Origin: Costus lasius
Lineage: Eukaryota > Streptophyta > Magnoliopsida > Zingiberales > Costaceae
Length of the DNA stretch: 64,000 nt
Direction: 5' to 3'
Assembly: GCA_027563935.2 (NCBI GenBank)
Contig: CM050453.2
Span: 83,240,665-83,304,664, forward strand
The position numbers and the translations under genes were made by a program. The notes beneath the pieces were generated by a model. The model worked only from the letters and a program-made list of their open reading frames with translations, was not told the DNA's origin and did not search any database. Each line of letters opens with the position of its first letter. Position 1 is the stretch's first letter. This document shows, piece after piece, positions 32,277 to 44,754 of the stretch.

Positions 32277-34140
32277 TGATGGAGGCAGCAAGCACAAGCC
32301 ACGAAGGTATAAATGGAGCCTGAGATTACCTTAGGCTAACGCTGGGAGGCTTCTCAAATAAGCTAGCATGTTCAATTCTAAAGCTAGCTAAATAATTGAT
32401 AATAGCTACTTCACCCATCGAAGACTCTCAAGTTCAAGCTCACTAAAGAAGAAGTTGCTGCATCCCATAAATGATGACTTGCATGAGCACCAACCTGTCC
32501 AGCCACATCCACGCCAAGCATCAATCCAACCATGTATGGACCAGCTCTAAATCTGCCAAATGAGGATATGGTGATGCGCCAGCCCACTCATCGCCAGCAA
32601 GCATTCATCTTCAACGAAGGAAGCCCCAATGCACCTCATATGGAATCTTCAACGTCTCTTCTTATTGATCAAAATTGGAAATAACAACGTCTCTATCTTC
32701 TCACTATATGTATCTCTTTCGCATGCCTCATTGGAACAACGTTTTGATGAATTTGAATCTATGAAGTAGTTTCCTTAGTATAGTTCCTCTTCTATCGGAT
32801 GCTCTCCTCCTTCTTCTCCTTCTAGAGCCGAGCCCTCCTCTCCTCTTTCCTTCCTCTATCTCTACCCTCTCCTTCTTCCAGAAATCAAACCAACCAGTCA
32901 CGGTTCCCTGTTCCCAGAATCCCGAAATTTCGAGAGCTCGCCGCGGACGATCCACCGATCGGATTCTCACGAAACTTCGGCCATCACTCATCCTCCCCAA
33001 TACGAAATCACATCCGCCCATCCACCCATCCGATCACCGGAATCAAACGGCCGATCCAAGCCCCTGTTTCCGCCTCAGATCTGACTTTCAACGTCGCTCT
33101 CCTCCGACCGGCCACCATTCGACCCGAAAATCCGGCCACCTCTTTGCCATCACCGCAGAAACCTCCAGTAGTAGTAGGTTCGGGGTTCATGCCCTACCGG
33201 CCGAACAACGGCCGACCCTGTTCTGTTCGCCAGCCTTCCCCTGTTCCGTTCGACAACCCGCATCGTCACCGCCTCCGCCAATCCTCAGACACCATCCTCG
33301 CCTCCTCCACCAGCCGTCCGTGCTTCGACGATATCAACGCCGCCTCGTCCTCCTTCATCCCCTATGTCTTTGACGAGCAACCCATGCTCCGGCGTCGTTG
33401 ATCGGCACACGCCCTGTTTCTACATATCCTCCTGTTTCCTGCTACAACTTCTGCTTTGCTAATGGTTAACCTTGTTCTTGCAGGTAGTTTAAGCAATCTG
33501 GGCAACAAAAGTCTTGAATTTTGGCACGATTATGAAGAACAAATCTTGTTTTACCAGTTGTACCAGTCGAACCGAACTCAGATTCAACAGATCAACCAAG
33601 GATACCTGACAACTTTTGATAATTAATACATTTCCTGCAATTGTTTCATCGACTAATCTGACTAGCCCTTTTTGTGCAGGTGTTTTAAGCAATCGGTGTA
33701 ACAAAGGTCTTGAACTTTGGTTAGATAATGACGGACACATCTTGTTCTTTCATGTGGACTAATTGATGCAATCCTAGGTTCAACGGTTCAACTTATGAGG
33801 TCTTGCAACAATTGCTATCTGAAACAGTTCAATGCAGTTTTAATTTTCCAATCTGATCAGCTATATGGTTGCAGTGATTATATATGCCTGATAGTTCTTC
33901 ACGCTATAATTCTTACACGATTTTAAAGAACTACTTTTGTTCTACATCTTGGTATAATAGGTTCAAATTTTAGATATATGGATTTTCCTACAAGGCATAG
34001 TTACTTTTTATAAATGATATTCTTCAGTAGCACTAAATTCTGACTGATTTCTGAATTTTGGTTTTCTCTAAAAATAAAATAAAAAAATAATAATTTAATT
34101 TTAAATTAGTATCATTGTCACACGCTTCCGTCCTACATCA
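32277..34140 (+). repeat. 3' LTR of the one-ORF element
   Basis: It is 1864 bp, 21 bases shorter than the 5' LTR because of two small deletions in the GC-rich block near 33010 and 33070. Confidence 0.93.
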
Positions 34141-34917
34141 TCATGTCTGTAACAACAATAATTTCTAGGTCATAACAATAACAAGAAATAAACTTCTAAA
34201 ATCTAAAGATAAGAGCACAACCAATCTCTTACGATGAGTTCTTACAATAAATTATAGGGTTCCAAGTTCTATGATATCATCTTCTCAGTCCATAGCATAA
34301 AACTCCAAGACATGTTAAAGCATGAAACAAAAAGCGATTGAAGGCAATAAATCACTTGAGTAAAATAGCCAAAGCAAAGACATATTGATGAAAAAGTTAT
34401 CTAGTCATTGAAATATCAAGAGAATAACACCCCCTTGTCCCAAGAAGAGTTTAAGCTAACATGATGGAAGAATCATTGCAAAACATGATTTTGTATGATT
34501 GGAGATAGTAAGGAAGGAGTAAAAGTTACAAAACAGGGCTGCAAGTAAATCGCAGCCCGTAATTTGTCTCTGAATTCGTGATGAATAGTGTCATGAACAC
34601 ATTTTTGATGATTCCTTCTTCAATTGATCTCCTTTCAAGCTGAAACTTCTGTGGTGTGTTCTTCTTCCTCAAGCGTAGCTTCTTCTCAAAAATCGTAGTC
34701 GAAGGTGGTCTGTGCAGCAAACGGCGATGAACCCTAGCGCAGTGATGATTTCCTCAAATTCTCCCTCAATCCTTGATAAAAATTGTTCCTTTTAGTTTTT
34801 GTGTCTTCTCCTCGTAAAGGTGAGTCCACCGCCTCCTTCGGATCTTAATTTGGAGGTCTGGATCAAAAGATACGGTCTTTGCAAGAATCGGGCGGAAAAA
34901 TCATAATTCTGAGTTCC

Positions 34918-35322
34918 AAAATACGGTACCGTGAAGCTTCATACGGCAGTGCCGTATTTCATTCTGTGAGTTCTGGGAGAATAATACAGTGTCGTGAGAA
35001 TATTTCTCATAAATACGGTGGTGCCGTATTCTTGTCAAGTGCTTCTGATCAGAATCGTCAGATAATACGGCACCGTGTATGCGACCACGGTAGTGCCGTA
35101 TTTCTGTCAAAACTTTCTGGTTAAATTCGTCCAATTATACGGCACCGTGTATGCGACCACGGCAGTGCCGTATTTCCAATGAAGTTCTCTGGTCAAAATC
35201 TTCACAAAATACGATATCGTGAAGCTTCATACGGTAGTGCCGTATTTCGCCCAAATATGTCTGCTGAGAAATACGGTACTGTGAGAGATCTTCTGAAAAA
35301 TACGGTGCTGCCGTATTTTAGT
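34918..35322. repeat. Dyad-site array C
   Basis: Pairs of ACGG(T/C)ACCGTG and ACGG(C/T)AGTGCCGT sites, six units, match array E at 46030-46430 in the other LTR. Confidence 0.9.
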
Positions 35323-35572
35323 TAGAAGGTGTATTTTGCCTTCAAATTTGTTGGGTAGCTTCATTTCGACGTCTGGAATCTATTGGTGTGCTCAAATCTT
35401 CCAAAATCCATCAAAATATAGCACTTTTAACCTGAAAATGATCATAAACAAGAAACGGTGTAGATTCTGCAATATTTGACAATTAAGGCTTAAAAATAAG
35501 CAAAAGAGTAACATTATGGTTCAAAAGATTACTAAATAAGTACGGAAAATACTATGAAATTTAGAGTAATCA

Positions 35573-36789
35573 AACACATAAGGCTCAAACCTTGCTTGTC
35601 CTCAAGCCAAAATCAAGAAATTGATCAAAGGAGAAAACTTTCTCATGACGAATAAATTTCTAAAGCACAATCACCAATGAAAACTTTCGTTAACCATTCT
35701 ATGGAATTTCAAACAGACATATCATCCTTTGCATCCGATTTTCTAGTTTCACTACTTAGTTAAATAAAACTTCACAACTTGCATAAAGGGAATATCAATC
35801 TCAAGACCTTATCTAGCTTTCAATTCATAACCATTAACTTTTGTTTACAGGATTAGGGGTTCCAAGATCTTTTTCCACTCATAATCTCAAGATCTTTTTT
35901 TTTAACCACATTCTCTAATTCGATTACCACCCTTTTTTCCGGTGACGAAATTAGAGTGCATTGATCATATAACCAACGCAATAGAACTCATATCCTCTTA
36001 TTGGAATGGTTTACCAAGGATAGCAGAGTTTATGTGAACAGATTTCTCTCATGGCATGTACCCACATAGATACATGCATCTTTTATTCATTACTTCAACC
36101 CATGTCCTTTGGTACCACTGTGGTTTTCTCAGTGCCAAGTAGGGGAGTTCTCACTTTGTTTGGATCATGGAATCTCCTTTCCCAACAAATAGTAAATAGC
36201 ATGAACATCAACTGAATTAATCTATCAATATCAATTCAAGAATTACACTCATATGCTGATTTTATTCAAAGAAGTAACTTCCCTTTAAAATCAAATTCCT
36301 CAAATAATATGTTTATCCAAAACCCCATCCATTGGTCAACGAAAAATTTTCAAAAGGTAGATATGTATTAGAGAAATAAACTCATCATAATAGGTCTAAT
36401 CCTAATTTCAATTTTTCAACATGTAAATCATCAAGAAAAATTTTGGCATGATAATGGCAGTATTTTCTTAGATAAACAAACCACTCAAGTGCATCAACGA
36501 CAACCAGTAAATATTAAACAAATCTTACGGTATACCGAACTCATAGCATCTATCCAGAACATCAAATATCACATATACAACCAAATTGAACAGAAAGCAT
36601 AGCAAATCCTCTAAATATGCCGGTACAACCAAATTGAAGTCTCGAAGTAATAGCAATCAAGTAGCGAGAATCCGTAGCAATAGGAGGCAAGAAGTTTGCA
36701 AGTCATCCTTCTCTACATGAGGGTAAGATCAACATGGATTAGTGAACTCAAACAAAGTATGAGAATAGGGACGAGATACTAACAAAATC
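35573..36789 (-). other. 3' non-coding region and polypurine tract of the second Athila-like element
   Basis: On the minus strand GAGGACAAGCAAGGTTTGAG and CCTTATG lie just before the LTR. The rest is AT-rich without an ORF. It shares the phrase AGTGCCAAGTAGGGGAGTTC near 36140 with the first Athila-like element. Confidence 0.7.
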
Positions 36790-38149
36790 CTACTCATCTG
36801 ACCGTGTCTCCTCCTCATCTTCTTCAGCCGGGGTGACAACTATGGGATCATGAGATGCTCCCTCACCTGCATCGTCGTAGATACCACCTCTCCTGGGGTC
36901 CTCGTAGCCAAAATGATCATAGAGAAAATTCCCCATGTCTTCCATATAGTTTCCCAACGCCTCGATATCCATATGAATGTGACTTATCTGCTCGTGTAAC
37001 CCTCCTATGCCTCCAATCACCCTCTCCATCCACTGCTCCTGCCTGTACAACTGTGCAGTGATAGTCTAAAACCCTGGGTCTCGGTAACTCTGCCAACCTC
37101 TCTGATCTAGGGCTGCGTGATGTGAGGATGATCCGGCGGCTCCTGGAGGCGGTGGCTCAGTGACTCTGGGTGGCGAGGAGTCAATACTCATACCAAACTG
37201 GTCATCACCCAAAGCAGGAGGTGGTGGTGGCAATGATGTCTCTGGTGCAGGTGTAGCATAGGATATACAATTGGGTAATAGCTTCCAATTTTCAAGGCTC
37301 TATACTGAGGTCCGTCCGGGGTTAGGCAATGGCAATATGGGAAGACCTGGCTGAAGTATCAAACTATAAGTGTCCCCATCACGCTGAATTATCTTCATCG
37401 CAATGCATGATTCAATATCAAACTATAGCCCCTTTCTTAGCCCTTGACACCTTACTAAGGTGTCTTATGAAAAAGAAAGCTATATCTATAGTGTAACCAT
37501 GAAGCATACTCAAGAGTAAATATAATTCAGCGTGAGTGACAATACCATCACTATCTCCTCGCACGAATATCATGTGTGCAAGGACGCGGTGGGCATATCT
37601 GATGTAGGGGTTCAAAATCTTCGAAGCCCTTGCTGTCGAGGCTGAATACCTGCTGTCTGAGGAAATCTGATCCCAAAAGATATGCTCAAGAAATCCAATG
37701 GGTGGTTCTGTTCGCCCCTTCCGTGGGAAGTGGAATATGTGTCGAACTTCCTTGAATGTGAGCATTCTTTCTTCGTTCATCATCCTAAATCTGATTTCTC
37801 CCTCGGCGGTGTGATCCATGTACTCCTCCCAACTTACTTCTAAACTGCTTATAACTTCTAGAACAACAGGTAGGTAAGTTTCAGATGTAATCTCAAAAAA
37901 TTCTCTCAACCCTACCCTGTCATACATCCAAAACACATCGTCTTTCAGTCCAAGGATTTCTAAAGCTCTAATATTAGTGTATTTTGTTTTGACGATGCAT
38001 CGAGTAAGCAGCATGTTATATCTCTGTTCATGCTCCTCATCCCTAAACACGATACCAAAGGGATTCGGTGGTGGCATCTGAGTTTTAGCGGGGGCTTTTC
38101 CTTTCTTCTTTGATTCCAACTTTTTGGTAGGTGTCATATTGTAGTGCAA
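36790..38149 (-). pseudogene. Third, env-position ORF of the Athila-like element (ATHILA ORF-1-like)
   Basis: The first 243 residues (38149-37418) run from MTPTKKLESKKKGKAPAKTQ through LGLKDDVFWMYDRVGLREFF, EEYMDHTAEGEIRFRMMNEE and SKILNPYIRYAHRVLAHMIF. This is the layout of the ORF found between pol and the 3' LTR of Athila elements, described as the ATHILA ORF-1 family. It has no signal peptide. After stops near 37418, 37300 and 37066 a proline-rich linker and a helical, acidic end follow (MYRQEQWMERVIGGIGGLHE, then HMDIEALGNYMEDMGNFLYD, end EEDEEETRSDE). Its function is unknown in the family; an envelope role is only inferred from position. Here it is broken. Confidence 0.72.
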
Positions 38150-38559
38150 AAAGAAATAAGGAACAACAAGGGAAACTTTGAGGAACTGGCATTACCAAAA
38201 TCGTGCGGCTAGAAAACAGGCTGGGTTTCAAGCTTAGAATCTAGATTTCTGAGTTGAGATCGAGCTTCAGATCCTTTTGGAATGTGATCTCCTTTCTCCC
38301 CCGAAGATTTCTGAGCCTGGAAACAAATCAATCGACGCCCGGAAGAGAAGAATCGAAAGAGGTTAAAACTCCGCAGAAAACAGTGCAGCGACCTGGAAAT
38401 AATCGTGATCGAGTTCGAAATCGTCACGATTTTTGCTTGGAATTGGATGAAAGTTGAGGGGAAAGATCACATGGAGTTTTGGGAAGCGAATGCTTGAGGA
38501 AAAACAGAAAGTCGGCGCGAAATCGGGAGAAGAAACCCTAAGAACAGTGGGCCGAACCC

Positions 38560-39012
38560 TAAATACGGCACATGAATACGTGGGGTCGGGTGTGAAATAC
38601 AGTACCGTATGGTGAATACGGCAGTGCCGTAATGTTGCTACAGGTTTTGTACATGAAAACGCAGAAGAATACGGTACTGTGTGAAAATACGATACCGTCG
38701 TATTTCAAAAAAATTTTCTGTTAAAAATTTCTCACAATTACGGTACCGTACAAGAATCCACGGCAGTGCCGTGAAACCAAAAAAACTTTCTGTTCAGAAA
38801 TGGCTAAAAATACGGTACCGTGAAAGAGTTACTTAAAAATACGGTACCGCTGTATAATGTTAGAATCTTTCTATTTAAATCCGACCAAAAATACGGTACC
38901 GTGCAAGCGACTACGGTACTGCCGTAAAACCAAAAAAAAACATTCTGTTCAAAAATGTTCAGAAATACGGTACCGTGAGAGTTCGTCGAGGAAATACGGT
39001 ACTGCCGTATTT
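38560..39012. repeat. Dyad-site array D, between pol and third ORF
   Basis: The same ACGGTACCGTG and ACGGCAGTGCCGT type sites as in the LTRs occur here in the internal region, with spacer phrases (TTTTCTGTT, AAAAATG) similar to those of LTR arrays. Teloboxes (AAACCCTAA type) lie next to it at 38525 and 38556. Confidence 0.88.
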
Positions 39013-39172
39013 TATAAACTAAATTCAAAAAAAATCTCAAAAGATCGCTAGAAAATCAAAGAAGGAAGGGTTAACTCTAAACAAAGTAAACTAAGAAAAA
39101 ATAAACCAAAATCAAAGAAAAAGAAAAAGTTTTGCTTGGGTTGCCTCCCAAGAAGCGCTAATTTAATGGTCT

Positions 39173-42100
39173 TTAGCTTGACCCATCCACACTTAGATTC
39201 GTTTGTATCTCATCAAGCAGATAATGTTCCCCTTCTTCAATTTGTTCTCCATGATAGTAGTGCTTCAATCTTTGCCCATTAACCTTGAACACTCCTTTCT
39301 CTTCACTCCATATGTCGACGGCTCCGTGCGGGTAAGTCTTCTTCACCTGAAAAGGCCCAGACCATCGAGACTTCAATTTACTAGGAAAAAGTCTCAATCT
39401 AGAATTAAACAAGAGAACGAAGTCACCTGGTTGAAAATCTTTTCTGAGTATGTGCCGATCATGCCATCTCTTGGTTCTCTCCTTGTAGATTTTTGCATTT
39501 TCATAAGCAGAGAGTCTAATTTCTTCAAGTTCACTCAATTGCAGTTTCCTCTTTTCACTTGCACTCTTCAAGTCAAAATTTAGTGCTCTAATTGCCCAGA
39601 ATGCTTTATGCTCGAGTTCTATAGGAAGGTGACATGACTTGCCATAAATCAATTGAAATGGTGGCATACCTATTGGTGTTTTGAAAGCAGTCCGGTATGC
39701 CCAAAGTGCATCATCAAGCTTAAGAGCCTAGTCCTTCCTTGTTCTTGACACTGTTTTTTCCAATATCCCTTTAATTTCCCTATTAGATATCTCCACTTGT
39801 CCACTTGTTTGGGGATGATAAGGTGTTGCAACCCTATGATTCACCCCATATTTTCTAAGTAAAGCTAAAAACTTGTGTTCAATAAAGTGGGATCCTCCAT
39901 CACTGATCACCACTCACGGTACTCCAAATCGTGGGAAGATAACTCTTTTAAACAATTTCACCACAACCTTAGAGTCATTAGTAGGAGATGCAATGGCTTC
40001 TACCCACTTGGAAACATAATCTACCGCCACGAGTATATAATTATTTCCTCCAAATGATGGAAAAGGTCTCATGAAATCAATACCCCAAACATCAAAAATC
40101 TCAACCTCAAGTATGGTGGACAATGGCATTTCATTCCTTTTATTTATGTTCTCCATCCTTTGACAATTATCACAAGACATTATAAACTTTCTTGCATCCT
40201 TAAACAATGTGGGCCAATAAAATCCAAATTGTAATACCTTAAAAATTGTCTTCTCAGTACTAGCATGCCCTCCGTATGATGATCCATGGCATTGTGATAA
40301 TATGTCTTTCGTTTCCTCTTCGGGGATACATCTTCTGTATATTCCATCTGCACATCTTTTAAACACATAAGGCTCATCCCAAAAATAGTGTTTAACATCT
40401 ACTAAAAATCTTTTCTTGCCTTGGTAATTCAAATCAATAGGAAATATTTTTTTCAACAAGATAATTTACAATATCTGCATACCAAGGGGCCTTAATCTGT
40501 TCAACTCTCATCAGTTGTTCCGCAAGAAAAGAATCATTAATGTCACCTTTTGTATCTTCAACCAACATCCTTGAAAGGTGGTCTGCAACTAAATTCTTTG
40601 TGCCTTTCTTATCCTTGATTTCTAGGTCAAACTCTTGCAGAAGCAAAATCCATCTCAACAACCTTGGCTTACTGTCCTTCTTCTGCATCAAATATTTAAC
40701 TGCAGCATGATCGGTGTACACTATAATCTTTGAATTTATCAAGTAAGATCTAAATTTGTCAAATACAAAAACTATGGCTAATAACTCTTTCTCAGTGGTG
40801 GTGTAGTTTCTCTGTGTTTCATCTAGAGCTTTACTGGCATAGGAGATCACATGAGGCTTCTTGTCCTTCCTTTGCCCTAGAACTGCTCCCACTACAAAAT
40901 CGCTGGCATCACACATAAGCTTGAAAGGTAATTCCCAGTCAGGTGGCTGCATGATCGGTGCTGATGTCAAGATCTTCTTCAATTCCTGAAAAGCAAATAG
41001 ACATTTCTCATCAAAGCAGAATTTGGCATCTTTACAAAGTAAATCTGTTAAAGGTTTAGCAAGTTTAGAGAAGTCCCTGATGAACGTCCTGTAAAACCCT
41101 GCATGTCCCAAAAAGCTCCTGATTTCCTTGACAGTGGTGGGCGGTGCCAACTTCTGAATCACTTCTATCTTGGCCTTGTCCACTTCAATCCCTCTCTCTG
41201 AAACAAGATGGCCCAAAACGATCCCCTATCTAACCATAAAGTGACACTTTTCCTAATTCAAGACAAGGTTAGTCTCTTCGCATCTCTACAAAACTCTAGA
41301 AAGGTTAGCCAAACAGTCATCAAAGGAAAAACCATAAATTAAAAAATCATCCATGAAGTCTTCAATAAATTCAGAAAAGATTGCCATCATGCACCTCTGA
41401 AAAGTGGCAGGTGCATTGCATAAACCAAAAGGCATTCTTCTATAAGCGAAAGTACCATATGGACATGTGAAAGTGGTCTTATCTTGGTCATCTGGGTGAA
41501 TAGGAATTTGAAAGAATCCAGAATAACCATCAAGAAAACAAAAATAAGAATACTTGGCAAGTCTCTCAACCATCTGATCAATAAAGGCAAGGGAAAATGA
41601 TCTTTCCTAGTGGCAGTATTTAGTTTTCTGTAATCAATGCACATACGCCAACTAGTGACAGTTCTAACTGGTATTAACTCATTGTCTTTATTTTTCATTA
41701 CTGTAACACCTCCCTTTTTAGGTACACAATGTATAGGACTTACCCACTTACTATCAGAGATAGGGTAGATAATACCTGCATCTAGCAATTTTAGCACCTC
41801 CTTCTTTACCACTTCCTTCATGGACGGATTGAGTCTTCTCTGAAAGTTTACATGCGGCTTGTGCTCATCCTCCATGTGAATCCTGTGCATACAAAAGGAA
41901 GGGTTAATTCCTTTCAAGTCATCAATAGTGTACCCAATTACCTTTCTATGAGTTCTTAGTTCTTTCAAGAGAAGATCAGTTTCCCTGGCATCTAATTGAG
42001 CATTTACAATTACAGGGTAGGTAGAGTTGGGACCAAGAAACTCATATCTAAGGTTATTAGGTAAAACTTTCAGTTCAACTTTAGGAATCTTTTCTTTTTC

Positions 42101-44584
42101 AATATCAAAAGTAGCACAATCCAAAATGTCATGTTTTTCATCATCAAAATCATCAAAATCATTCTCAAAACCATAATTGTCATTTTCTTCACAAGAACTT
42201 CCCAAGGAATAAGAAAGAGAGTCAGAAAAAGGATTAGAAAGAGGAACATCAATTGAAGAATCATCAAACAAGCAACTAACATCATAGACTGTGTCATCAA
42301 TAGCATGGATAGTGCAGCAAGAACTAGCATATGCAGGTTTTTTCAATGAATTATTCAAATCAAATTCAATCTTGTCATTGCCAATTCTCAAAGTAAGTTT
42401 ACCATTCCTTACATCAATAAGGGCTCTAGTAGTGGCTAGGAACGGTTTACCCAAAATAATAGGAATCTTGGCATCCTCTTCCATTTCAAGTACCACAAAA
42501 TCAGCAGGTATGAAGTACTTACCAACTTGTATAGGAACATCTTCCAAAATACCTACTGGATATTTCACTGATCTATCGGCGAGTTGCAAAGAAATTGTAG
42601 TCGGTTTAGGGGCTCCCATGTCCAGTTTCCTGCACACAGATAAAGGCATAAGACTAACACTCGCCCCTAGATCACATAGAGCTTGATTGAAAGCAACATT
42701 GCCAATTGAACAGGGTATCGAGAAGTTACCTGGATCCTTTAACTTTGGTGGCAATTTGTTTTGAATTAGAGCACTGCATTCTTCAGTTAGTGCTACAGTA
42801 CCGTAATCCTCAATTTTTCTCTTGTTGGATAAGATTTCTTTTAAAAACTTTGCATAAGTAGGCATTTGGGATAATGCATCAGTAAAAGGAATATTAATGT
42901 ACAGCTTTTTCAACACTTCCAAAAATTTCCCAAATTGCCTATCTAGTTTAACTTGCACGATCCTATGGGGGAAAGGGATAGGTGTACTATATGGCTGTGG
43001 AGAACTAGGTCTGGGCACCTCATCCTCACAAGGTAAGTCACCTTTCTGTGAAGATCCATTCTCTCCAGAAGGAGAAGAATCAGGAAGGGACTGCACTTGT
43101 GTGGGCTGTGGTTCCAAAACAGGATCCTCACTAGGTATAACATTAGGCTCATCCTCTTCATCATCTAAGGGTCCCCTTGGATCTTCCAACTGTCTACCAC
43201 TCCTAGTCATGATGGCATTACAATGTTCCCTGGGATTTGGTTCAGGTTTTGCAGGTAACTTCCCAGGGGGTCTATAAGGTGTATTAGCCTGTTGTGCTAT
43301 CTGAGTTTCTAACATTTTGTTATGAGCAACAACACCATCCAACCTAGAGTTTATCTGCTTAAGGGTTTTTGTGATCTCATCATTTTTGCTCATCTGATTA
43401 CCCATGAATCTCTCAAACATCTCTTCTAAACTAGATTTTTGGGGTTGATTATGGTTTGACTGCCTCTGGTTATACCCCCTATTATCATTTTGCCCACTAG
43501 TTTGATTGTTACTTTTCCAAGACAGGTTAGGATGGTTGCACCAACCAGGATTGTAAGTGTTGGAGTAAGGGTCAGTAGATCTAGCTTTGTTGTAACCCCC
43601 CACAGCATTAACTTGTTCACTCTCTTGGTCAACTATAACTTTGCATTCCTCAGCATAATGCTCATTGTTCCCACAAACTTCACATACAACAGAAGAAACA
43701 AAAGCGGTTTGCATTTGAAAAGAATCAAAATGGTTACATAACGAGTCTACCTTTTCTGCAAGAGAGCGCCAACCATCACCATCGTTCTTACCATGAGAAT
43801 GCCGATAAAGAACTCCTCTCTCTGAAGCCCATTGGTTGTGATTTAGCGCCATCTCCTCAATCAAGGCATGAGCATCTTCAACAGTCTTGTTCATCAATGC
43901 TCCCCCTGCAGCAGCATCAACAGTTAAGCGTGTATTGTAAAGTAAACCATTATAGAAAGTCTAAATTAAAACCCAGTTTTCCACTCCATTGTGGGGGCAC
44001 TTCCGTTGGAGTTCATTAAAGCGCTCCCATGCTTCACTCATTGATTATCCATCTCTCTGGGCAAAGCCTATGATTTGATTCCTCAACTGGATCATCTTAC
44101 TGGAAGGAAAATACTTCTGCAAGAAGGCGTTTGACAAGCGCTCCCAAGTAGTGAACGTTCCAGTCGGGTGTGCATGAAGTCAGGCTTTTGCTCTATCCCT
44201 GAGAGAAAAAGGAAACAGTCTTAGTCTGAGGCCATCGTCAGATACACCATTAATCTTTATGGTGTCACAAAATTCAAGGAAAAGGGATAAGTGTTGGTGT
44301 GGATCTTCCAAAGGAGATCCTCCAAACTGATTCTGTTGAATCATCGATAAGAATGCTGGTTTGATCTCAAAGTTGTTTGCATCTATAGTAGGCCTAGTGA
44401 TGCTAGAACGGATTCCTTGTATATTCGGGGCTGCATAGTCTCTAAGCGTTCTTCTTTCTGCCATGATGGATTCTTCTTCTCTTCCTTCTACAAATTTTAA
44501 CTTCCTGCGCAGTCTAAGTGTTTTATTAATTTCAGGGTCAAGAGGAACTAATGGTCCTAACCTAAGATTTATGCGCATACACAA
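39173..44584 (-). pseudogene. gag-pol of the second Athila-like element
   Basis: Minus-strand order: gag start AERRTLRDYAAPNIQGIRSS; FGGSPLEDPHQHLSLFLEFC; zinc knuckle CEVCGNNEHYAEEC; linker AIMTRSGRQLEDP; protease with ALCDLGASVSLMPLSVC; RT with SDSKWVSPIHCVPKKGG, WRMCIDYRKLN and FMDDFLIYG; RNase H with [16 protein letters not shown] and [10 protein letters not shown]; integrase with zinc-binding [11 protein letters not shown] and CDNCQR, catalytic positions in [16 protein letters not shown] and [10 protein letters not shown]; end NLSVDGSS at 39173. Breaks: three stops in gag (44182, 44047 and 43963 region), a frameshift near 41590 after DHFPLP, stops near 41286 and 41225, one before VISDGG (39914) and one at 39728. 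Conserved residues survive, so it is a fairly recent loss. Confidence 0.92.
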
Positions 44585-44731
44585 GTAGAAGGTTAGAAAG
44601 GTTCAGAATTTGTAGAACTAAAAGGAAATCAGAATCTATCACAGAAAGTAGTAAAAAAAATAAAAAACAAAAACAAGAAAAACTTAGTCTAGCGATAATA
44701 ACAATTATGTCAATATCAACAAAACTGAAAT

Positions 44732-44748
44732 CCCCGGCAACGGCGCCA
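44732..44748 (-). other. Primer binding site, tRNA-Asp
   Basis: CCCCGGCAACGGCGCCA on the plus strand, six bases before the LTR start at 44755, identical to 22398-22414. Confidence 0.92.
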
Positions 44749-44754
44749 AAAACT

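Larger units (their letters stand above)
27644..34140 (+). mobile_element. Small LTR retroelement with one ORF, no polymerase
   Basis: LTRs TGATGGAGGC...CCTACATCA lie at 27644-29528 and 32277-34140, with target duplication TCATG at 27639-27643 and 34141-34145. The internal part is 2748 bp: initiator-Met primer site, 1.3-kb leader, one 444-codon ORF and polypurine tract. No RT, RNase H, integrase or recognisable gag is present, so it must depend on another element. LTRs differ by about 23 substitutions plus deletions of 10 and 11 bases. Confidence 0.93.
27143..35572 (-). repeat. 3' LTR of the second Athila-like element, interrupted
   Basis: LTR sequence lies at 27143-27643 and 34146-35572 (34141-34145 is the duplicated target TCATG). 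Summed length is 1928 bp, against 1927 bp for the other LTR. Confidence 0.92.

Noticed and set aside
36790..38149. True retroviral envelope protein
   Set aside because: No signal peptide, transmembrane segment or cleavage motif is visible; only its position is envelope-like.
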